Below, piece after piece: positions 59,131 through 64,000 of a stretch of 64,000 nt of DNA. This stretch comes from Streptomyces mobaraensis (lineage in GTDB: Bacteria > Actinomycetota > Actinomycetes > Streptomycetales > Streptomycetaceae), in the NCBI RefSeq assembly GCF_020099395.1, contig NZ_CP083590.1, forward strand, positions 186,001 through 250,000, given 5' to 3'. Both the position numbers and the translations under genes were made by a program. Under the pieces are notes generated by a model. It was not told where the DNA came from. It saw nothing but the letters and a program-made list of their open reading frames with translations, and did no database searches. Within the stretch, counting starts at the first letter, position 1; every line of letters starts with the position of its first letter.

Positions 59131-59952
59131 GTGACAGGCTCGCAAGACTCCCCCACGTTCCGGCTCGCCTACGTCCCGGGAGTGACACCCGACAAATGGG
59201 TGCGTATCTGGAACGACCGCCTGCCCGAGGTGCCGCTGACCCTGCTGTCGGTGCCCCCGCACGAGGCGCCCGGCGTGCTCCGCGCCGACGGCGCCGACGC
59301 CGCGCTGCTGCGGCTCCCGGTGGACGGGACGGACCTCAGCGCCATCCCGCTGTACACCGAGACCACCGTGGTGATCGTCCCCAAGGACCACCTGCTCACG
59401 GCGGTGGACGAGGCGACGGTCGCCGACCTCGCCGACGACATCGTCCTGCACCCGCTGGACGACGCCCTGGGCTGGGAGCGGCTGCCGGGGCGGCCCGCGC
59501 TGGAGCGGCCCGCCACGACCGCGGACGCCGTCGAGCTGGTCGCGGCCGGCATCGGCGTCCTCGTCGTCCCGCAGTCCCTCGCCCGGCTGCACCACCGCAA
59601 GGACCTCACCTACCGGCCGCTGACCGACGCCCCGCAGTCGCGGGTCGCCCTGTCCTGGCCCGAGGAGCGGACCACGGAGCTCGTCGAGCACTTCATCGGC
59701 GTCGTCCGCGGCCGGACCGCCAACAGCACGCGCGGCCCCAAGCTGCCGTCGGCCCAGGAGCGCCGGACGGGCGGGGCGGGGGCCGCCGGCCGGAAGGGCG
59801 GCGGCGGCTCGCCCCGGAAGGCCGCCGGGCAGGGCGGCAGGAAGACCGCGGGACAGAGCGGCGGGAAGGGCGCCGGGAAGAACACCGCGAAGGGCGGTGG
59901 CAAGGGCGGAACCCAGCGCTCCGCCGGCGGCCGGCGGCGCGGGGGCCGCTGA
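59131..59952 (+). CDS. LysR substrate-binding domain protein without HTH
   Basis: A 273-residue protein that begins directly with a LysR-type effector-binding fold (FRLAYVPGVTPDKWVRIWND, AALLRLPVD, VIVPKDHLL, GIGVLVVPQSLARLHH). The N-terminal helix-turn-helix of LysR regulators is absent, and the start GTG at 59131 leaves no room for it. The C-terminal 65 residues are Gly/Lys/Arg-rich, which might bind nucleic acid. It could act as a ligand-binding partner; the divergent DUF5997 gene is the obvious candidate for a functional link. Confidence 0.85.
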   Translation: MTGSQDSPTFRLAYVPGVTPDKWVRIWNDRLPEVPLTLLSVPPHEAPGVLRADGADAALLRLPVDGTDLSAIPLYTETTVVIVPKDHLLTAVDEATVADLADDIVLHPLDDALGWERLPGRPALERPATTADAVELVAAGIGVLVVPQSLARLHHRKDLTYRPLTDAPQSRVALSWPEERTTELVEHFIGVVRGRTANSTRGPKLPSAQERRTGGAGAAGRKGGGGSPRKAAGQGGRKTAGQSGGKGAGKNTAKGGGKGGTQRSAGGRRRGGR

Positions 59953-59964
59953 CCGTACGCGTGC

Positions 59965-60011
59965 GCAAGGGCCCGCGTCCGCAAGGGCCCGCGTCCGCAC
60001 GGGCCCCGTCC
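59965..60011. repeat. Three 16-bp tandem repeats
   Basis: GCAAGGGCCCGCGTCC occurs twice without a gap, then a degenerate GCACGGGCCCCGTCC. It lies just past the stop of the effector-domain gene. Confidence 0.75.
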
Positions 60012-60155
60012 GCGGGGATTCACGTCCCCAGGCGCCCGCCGACGGTTCACCCGGGCGGCGCGGGCGGGGTGCCGGTCCCCCCGCCCCCGGTCAGACTCGG
60101 GGCAGAGCCCGCCGGCGGACCGACCGCCGGCGGACGCCCGACCCGGAGGCGCGCG

Positions 60156-61148
60156 ATGACCCGACCGTCACCGGCGGCCCGCCGGGAAGCCCCCGCCGCG
60201 GACGGCACGGTCCCGGACCACCTGCTGCGGGTCGGCGACCTCGCCCCGGGGGTCCTGCGGACCCTGCTGGACCGGGCGGAGGAGATGAAGCGGGAGCCGC
60301 TGGGGTGGGCGGACAGCCTGCGGGGCGGGGCCGTCGGGTGCGTCTTCGAGAAGCCGTCCACGCGGACGCGGGTGTCGCTGGCCGCCGCCGCCCAGCGGCT
60401 CGGCATGGCCGCCGTGGTGCTGAACCGGGACGAGCTCCAGCTCGGCCACGGCGAGACCGTCGCCGACACGGCCCGGGTCCTCTCGTCGTACCTCGACGCC
60501 GTCGCCGTGCGCACCTTCGAACACCGCGTCGTGGAGCGGATGGCCGAGGTGTCCGCGGTGCCGGTCGTCAACGCGCTGAGCAACAGCCACCACCCGTGTC
60601 AGTCCCTCGCCGACCTGCTCGCCCTGCGGGAGCACTTCGGGACGCTGAAGGGCCTGCGGGCCGCCTTCGTCGGCGACGGCGGGAGCAACACCTGCAACTC
60701 CTTCCTCTCCGCCTGCGCCACCACCGGCATGCACCTGACCATCGCCCGTCCCGCCGCCTACGGGACGGACCCCGGCCTGCTGGACGAGGCCCGCGACACG
60801 ATGCGGCGCACCGGCGGGTCCGTCTCCGTGACCGAGGACCCGGAGGACGCCGTCCGGGGCGCGCACGCCGTCTACGCCGAGGTGTGGGTGCCCATGGACC
60901 GGCGCGACGAGGCCGACGAGCGCCGGCGGCGCCTGGCCCGCTACCGGGTGGACGACCGGCTCCTGGCACACGCCCCCGGGGACGCCGTGGTGCTGCACTG
61001 CCTGCCCGCGGTCCGCGGCGAGGAGATCACCTCGGAGGTCCTGGACGGCCCCCGCTGCCTGGCCTGGCAGCAGGCCGCCAACCGTCTCCCCACCGCCCAG
61101 GCGGTGCTCCACACCCTGATCACCGCGGCCCGCCTGCGGCCGGCCTGA
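60156..61148 (+). CDS. Ornithine carbamoyltransferase
   Basis: A 330-residue enzyme that joins carbamoyl phosphate and ornithine to form citrulline. The carbamoyl-phosphate loop FEKPSTRTRVS, the HPCQ motif with LADLLAL, and the HCLPA..RGEEI site near the end are all present. ATG at 60156 has GGAGG upstream. Usual arginine-pathway genes are not next to it, so it may be a second copy or serve another pathway; the PhzE-like locus lies nearby but in opposite direction. Confidence 0.93.
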   Translation: MTRPSPAARREAPAADGTVPDHLLRVGDLAPGVLRTLLDRAEEMKREPLGWADSLRGGAVGCVFEKPSTRTRVSLAAAAQRLGMAAVVLNRDELQLGHGETVADTARVLSSYLDAVAVRTFEHRVVERMAEVSAVPVVNALSNSHHPCQSLADLLALREHFGTLKGLRAAFVGDGGSNTCNSFLSACATTGMHLTIARPAAYGTDPGLLDEARDTMRRTGGSVSVTEDPEDAVRGAHAVYAEVWVPMDRRDEADERRRRLARYRVDDRLLAHAPGDAVVLHCLPAVRGEEITSEVLDGPRCLAWQQAANRLPTAQAVLHTLITAARLRPA

Positions 61149-61208
61149 GCGGAGACGGGACAGCGGCGGGGCAGGACAGCGCCGGGGCGGGACGGCCAGA
61201 ATGGCCGC

Positions 61209-62177
61209 ATGGACGCCGCGTACATCGAGGAGTTCGGACCGGCGGAGGCCATCCGCTTCGGGGAGCTGCCCGCGCCGCGCCCCGGACCGGGCGAGGTGCT
61301 GGTGGAGGTGGCGGCGACAACCGTCAACCACGTGGACACCTTCGTCCGCTCCGGCGCCGTGCGCACGCCGGTGGAGTTCCCGTTCGTCGTCGGCCGCGAT
61401 TTGGTCGGACGGGTGGCGGGCGCGGGCGCCGCCGGGTTTCCGGCGGGTACCCCAGTGTGGTGCAACAGCATGGGCCACGGCGGCCGGCAGGGCGCGGCGG
61501 CCGAGCTGGCGGCGGTACCCGCGGAGCGGCTCTACCAGCTGCCGCCCGGGGTGGACCCGCGGCTCGCGGTGACGCTGGTGCACCCGGTGGCCACCGCCTA
61601 CCTGGGCCTGGTCACGCACGGCGGGCTGCGGCCGGGGCGGACGGTGGCCGTGGTGGGCGCGGCGGGCAACGTGGGGTCGGCGATGGTGGCCGTGGCCGCC
61701 GCGGCGGGGGCCCGGGTCGTGGCGGTCGCCCGGGCCGCCGACGAGGCCCGCTGCCGCGCGCTGGGCGCCGAGGTGGTGCTTGACCGGCGGGAGGCGGCGG
61801 CCGGCGGGCTGGCGCGGGCGTGCCCCGGCGGCGTCGATGTGTACGCCGACGCGGCGGGGGCCAACGACGTGCCCGCCGCGGTGGAGGCGCTGGCGCCGCG
61901 CGGCCGGCTGGTGCTGCTGGCGGGGATGGCGAGCCGGCCGGTGCTGCCCGTCGGGCCGCTCTACGTGGCGGACCGCTCGGTCGTGGGCTTCGCCATCACC
62001 AACGCCACGGTGGCCGAACTGGCGGCGGCGGCCGGGTGTGTGGACGCCGTGCTGTCCGCCGGCCGGCTGCGCCCCCGGGAGGTGGTCGGGCTGCCGTTGA
62101 GCGCGACCGCCGAGGCGCACCGGATGCTGGAGTCGGGCCGGCTGCGCGGCCGCCGGGTGGTGCTGGACGTCCGGTGA
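61209..62177 (+). CDS. MDR-family NADPH:quinone reductase-like protein
   Basis: A 322-residue protein of the medium-chain dehydrogenase/reductase group without structural zinc. It shows PRPGPGEVLVEVAATTVNHVD-type sequence near the start (GEVLVEV, NHVDTF), an NADPH-binding AVVGAAGNVGSAM, and AGMASRPVLP. It probably reduces quinones or enones. It follows the carbamoyltransferase by 60 bp in the same direction and could be cotranscribed. Confidence 0.9.
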   Translation: MDAAYIEEFGPAEAIRFGELPAPRPGPGEVLVEVAATTVNHVDTFVRSGAVRTPVEFPFVVGRDLVGRVAGAGAAGFPAGTPVWCNSMGHGGRQGAAAELAAVPAERLYQLPPGVDPRLAVTLVHPVATAYLGLVTHGGLRPGRTVAVVGAAGNVGSAMVAVAAAAGARVVAVARAADEARCRALGAEVVLDRREAAAGGLARACPGGVDVYADAAGANDVPAAVEALAPRGRLVLLAGMASRPVLPVGPLYVADRSVVGFAITNATVAELAAAAGCVDAVLSAGRLRPREVVGLPLSATAEAHRMLESGRLRGRRVVLDVR

Positions 62178-62199
62178 GGCACGGTCGCGGCTGTCCCAG

Positions 62200-62245
62200 G
62201 GTGAGCGGCCCTCTCACGGTGAGCGGCCGTTCATGGTAAGCGGCC
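62200..62245. repeat. Three short direct repeats before the PhzE-like stop
   Basis: GGT(G/A)AGCGGCC occurs at 62200, 62218 and 62235. The repeats occupy the small convergent gap between the reductase and the PhzE-like gene. Confidence 0.6.
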
Positions 62246-62248
62246 GTC

Positions 62249-64000
62249 TCAGGGACGGACTGTGTGCCGCGGTGCCTCGAACAGGCCGGTGAGCAGCGGC
62301 CGGAGGACGCGCAGGCCGCCCGGGGTGAGGACGGACTCGGCGTGGAACTGCACGCCGGCGAAGTGCGGGCCGCGCAGGGCGTGCACCTCGCCGGTGACGG
62401 GGTCCCGGCAGACGTCCACCCGCCCGGTGCCTGGCAGGTCCAGCCGGCCGGCGGGGCTGTGGAGCGCGTAGCTGTTGTAGAAGCCGACGTGCTCGCGGCG
62501 GCCGAAGAGGTCGATCTCCTTCCTTACGCCCTGGTGGGGCGCGGGGCGGCGGCGCGGGACGAGTCCCAGCCGGTGGCCGAGGATCTGGTGGCTGAGGCAG
62601 ACGGCCAGGAAGGGCCGGCGGGTGGCGAGGAGGCGGCCGGTCAGGTGGTGCAGGCGGGCGATCCGGGCGTCGGCGAGGTCGCGGGGGTCGCCGGGGCCGG
62701 GCCCGGTGACGACGAGGTCGTGGCCGGTGACATCGGAGAGGGGGCCGGGGCGGTCGTGGCGGCGGACGGTCACCAGGGCGCCCTCGGCGCGCAGTTGGTG
62801 CGCGATCATCGCGGTGAAGCCGTCCTCGGCGTCGATCACCAGGATCCGGCGGCCCGCCAGGAAGCCGCCGCCCCGAGGGACGGGGGCGGGTCTGTGGAGC
62901 CAGAAGCGGGCGAGGCCGGCGTTCCGGGCGCGGAGGGCGGAGCGGACGGCGGGGTGCCGCGCCAGGGCGGTCGCGGCGCCGGGCGGCGGGGCGGCCAGCA
63001 GGCCGCGGGCCTTGGCCCGGGTCTCGGCGGCCTCGGCCGCCGGGTCGGAGTCGCGGACGACGGTGGCGCCCACGCCGATGGCCAGCCGGCCGCGGGGGTC
63101 GACGTCGGCGGTGCGGATGAGGATGGCGGAGTCCAGGGTGCGGCCGCCGTGGCCGTCGCGGCCGATGAGGGCGATCACCCCGCTGTAGTAGCCGCGGCCG
63201 TGGGGCTCGTGGCGGCTGATGACACGGGCGGCGCTCTCCAGCGGGCTGCCGGTGACGGTCGGGGCGAACAGGGTGGCGCGCAGGATGTCGCGGACGTCGC
63301 GGTCGGTGCGGCCCTCGATGAGGTACTCGGTGTGGGCGAGGCGGGCCATCTCCTTCAGGAAGGGGCCGCGCACCCGGATCCCGCGGTCGCAGACCGCCGC
63401 CATCATCTTCAGTTCCTCGTCGAGGACCATGAACAGCTCGTAGGTCTCCTTGGGGTCGGCGAGGAAGTCCAGGACGCCGGCGAGGGTGGGTCCGGTGCCG
63501 GGGTGGCGGTAGGTGCCGCTGATGGGGTTCATCACGGCGGTGCCGGCGCGCAGGGTGACGTGGCGTTCGGGGCTGGCGCCGACCAGGGTGCGTTCGGGTG
63601 TGTGGACGAGGAACGTCCAGTGAACGCCCGACTCGCGGACCAGCAGGCGGCGGAAGAAGGCGGTGGCGGCGGCCGGGGACCAGTCGGTGACGTCGGCGAG
63701 GAAGCGGCGTTTGAGGACGAAGTTGGCGCCGGCGCCGGCGGCGATCTCCTCGTCCACGAGGGTGCGGACGAGTCGCGCGTAGGCGTCGTCGTCGAGGTCG
63801 AAGTGTCCGTCCGTCAGGCGGAGGGGGGTGTCCGGGACGCGGGCGAGGAGGGTCCGGCGTCCGACGGCGGCCTGTTCGCGCACGGTGAGGGCGAGCAGGG
63901 GCGTGCCGTCGTCGGGGGCGGCCAGGCCGCGTTCGGCCAGCTGCCGGTAGGGCAGGACGGCGAGGACGTCGGCGCCGGCCGGGCCGTGGGCGGTGGCGGG
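62249..64000 (-). CDS. phzE: PhzE-like fused chorismate-amination enzyme, 5'-truncated by the window
   Basis: The last 583 residues of a TrpE/TrpG-type fusion. The TrpE-like part has NPISGTYRHPG, TVTGSPLESAARVI and GRGYYSGVIALIG, patterns I associate with PhzE (2-amino-2-deoxyisochorismate synthase). The glutamine amidotransferase part has the ATP-independent class I triad: Cys in CLSHQILGHRLG, His-Ala-Glu in QFHAESVL. The frame stays open to the right edge (…LPYRQLAERG), so a start at 63883 is not real. Such enzymes feed phenazine and related aminated-chorismate products; anthranilate synthase is the alternative. Confidence 0.9.
   Translation of the reverse strand, partial: PATAHGPAGADVLAVLPYRQLAERGLAAPDDGTPLLALTVREQAAVGRRTLLARVPDTPLRLTDGHFDLDDDAYARLVRTLVDEEIAAGAGANFVLKRRFLADVTDWSPAAATAFFRRLLVRESGVHWTFLVHTPERTLVGASPERHVTLRAGTAVMNPISGTYRHPGTGPTLAGVLDFLADPKETYELFMVLDEELKMMAAVCDRGIRVRGPFLKEMARLAHTEYLIEGRTDRDVRDILRATLFAPTVTGSPLESAARVISRHEPHGRGYYSGVIALIGRDGHGGRTLDSAILIRTADVDPRGRLAIGVGATVVRDSDPAAEAAETRAKARGLLAAPPPGAATALARHPAVRSALRARNAGLARFWLHRPAPVPRGGGFLAGRRILVIDAEDGFTAMIAHQLRAEGALVTVRRHDRPGPLSDVTGHDLVVTGPGPGDPRDLADARIARLHHLTGRLLATRRPFLAVCLSHQILGHRLGLVPRRRPAPHQGVRKEIDLFGRREHVGFYNSYALHSPAGRLDLPGTGRVDVCRDPVTGEVHALRGPHFAGVQFHAESVLTPGGLRVLRPLLTGLFEAPRHTVRP

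Noticed and set aside
1..64000. CRISPR arrays, tRNA or rRNA genes
   Set aside because: I saw no spaced identical repeats of the right size and no tRNA-like or rRNA-like sequence. A tRNA search program would be needed to exclude one fully.

Overview
The window looks like chromosomal DNA of a high-GC actinomycete, most likely Streptomyces or a close relative. The grounds are the strong GC bias, GTG starts, a SARP-family regulator, DUF6332 and DUF5997 family proteins, a GH18 chitinase with a DasR-type upstream element, and an actinobacterial MbtH protein.

Region 1 (1-27.5 kb) is a non-ribosomal peptide synthetase (NRPS) locus read leftwards. NRPS-1 (about 7,618 residues) holds seven modules: A-nMT-PCP, C-A-PCP, C-A-PCP, C-A-PCP, C-A-nMT-PCP, C-A-PCP, C-A-PCP. 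Its stop codon overlaps the GTG start of NRPS-2 (C-A-PCP-C...), which runs off the left edge. A divergent mbtH gene lies just upstream. Specificity codes read by eye suggest N-Me-Thr - X - Y - X - N-Me-Val - Phe - Gly - Y - ..., where X and Y are two unassigned codes that each occur twice. The two X domains sit in near-identical 1.6-kb DNA blocks and the two Y domains in near-identical 1.2-kb blocks. These blocks have a base composition unlike their surroundings and end at A/C domain boundaries, so the locus seems to have been built by recombination of adenylation cassettes. No thioesterase or epimerase domain is seen inside the window.

Region 2 (27.5-45 kb) is mostly accessory and housekeeping genes: a GH19 chitinase remnant without a start codon, a DUF6332 membrane protein, a phosphoesterase, a DUF1259 protein, a GH114-type lipoprotein, a three-gene unit (unknown protein, MoxR AAA+ ATPase, HExxH/VWA protein), a secreted four-repeat cysteine protein, a DsbA-like protein, a divergent ArsR regulator/MFS exporter pair, an amidase and a CASTOR/POLLUX-type channel.

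Region 3 (45-62 kb) carries a SpoIIE-type phosphatase, a large SARP regulator divergent from an SDR-like protein without the usual catalytic Tyr/Lys plus an MFS exporter, a GlsB-type membrane protein, a large secreted GH18 chitinase, a secreted bulb-type lectin, an MscS channel, a DUF5997 protein divergent from a LysR effector-domain protein without a DNA-binding domain, an ornithine carbamoyltransferase and an MDR-family reductase.

Region 4 (62.2 kb to the right edge) is the 3' part of a PhzE-like fused chorismate-amination enzyme, probably the edge of a second biosynthetic locus.

All assignments rest on reading the sequence by eye. No database search was run.
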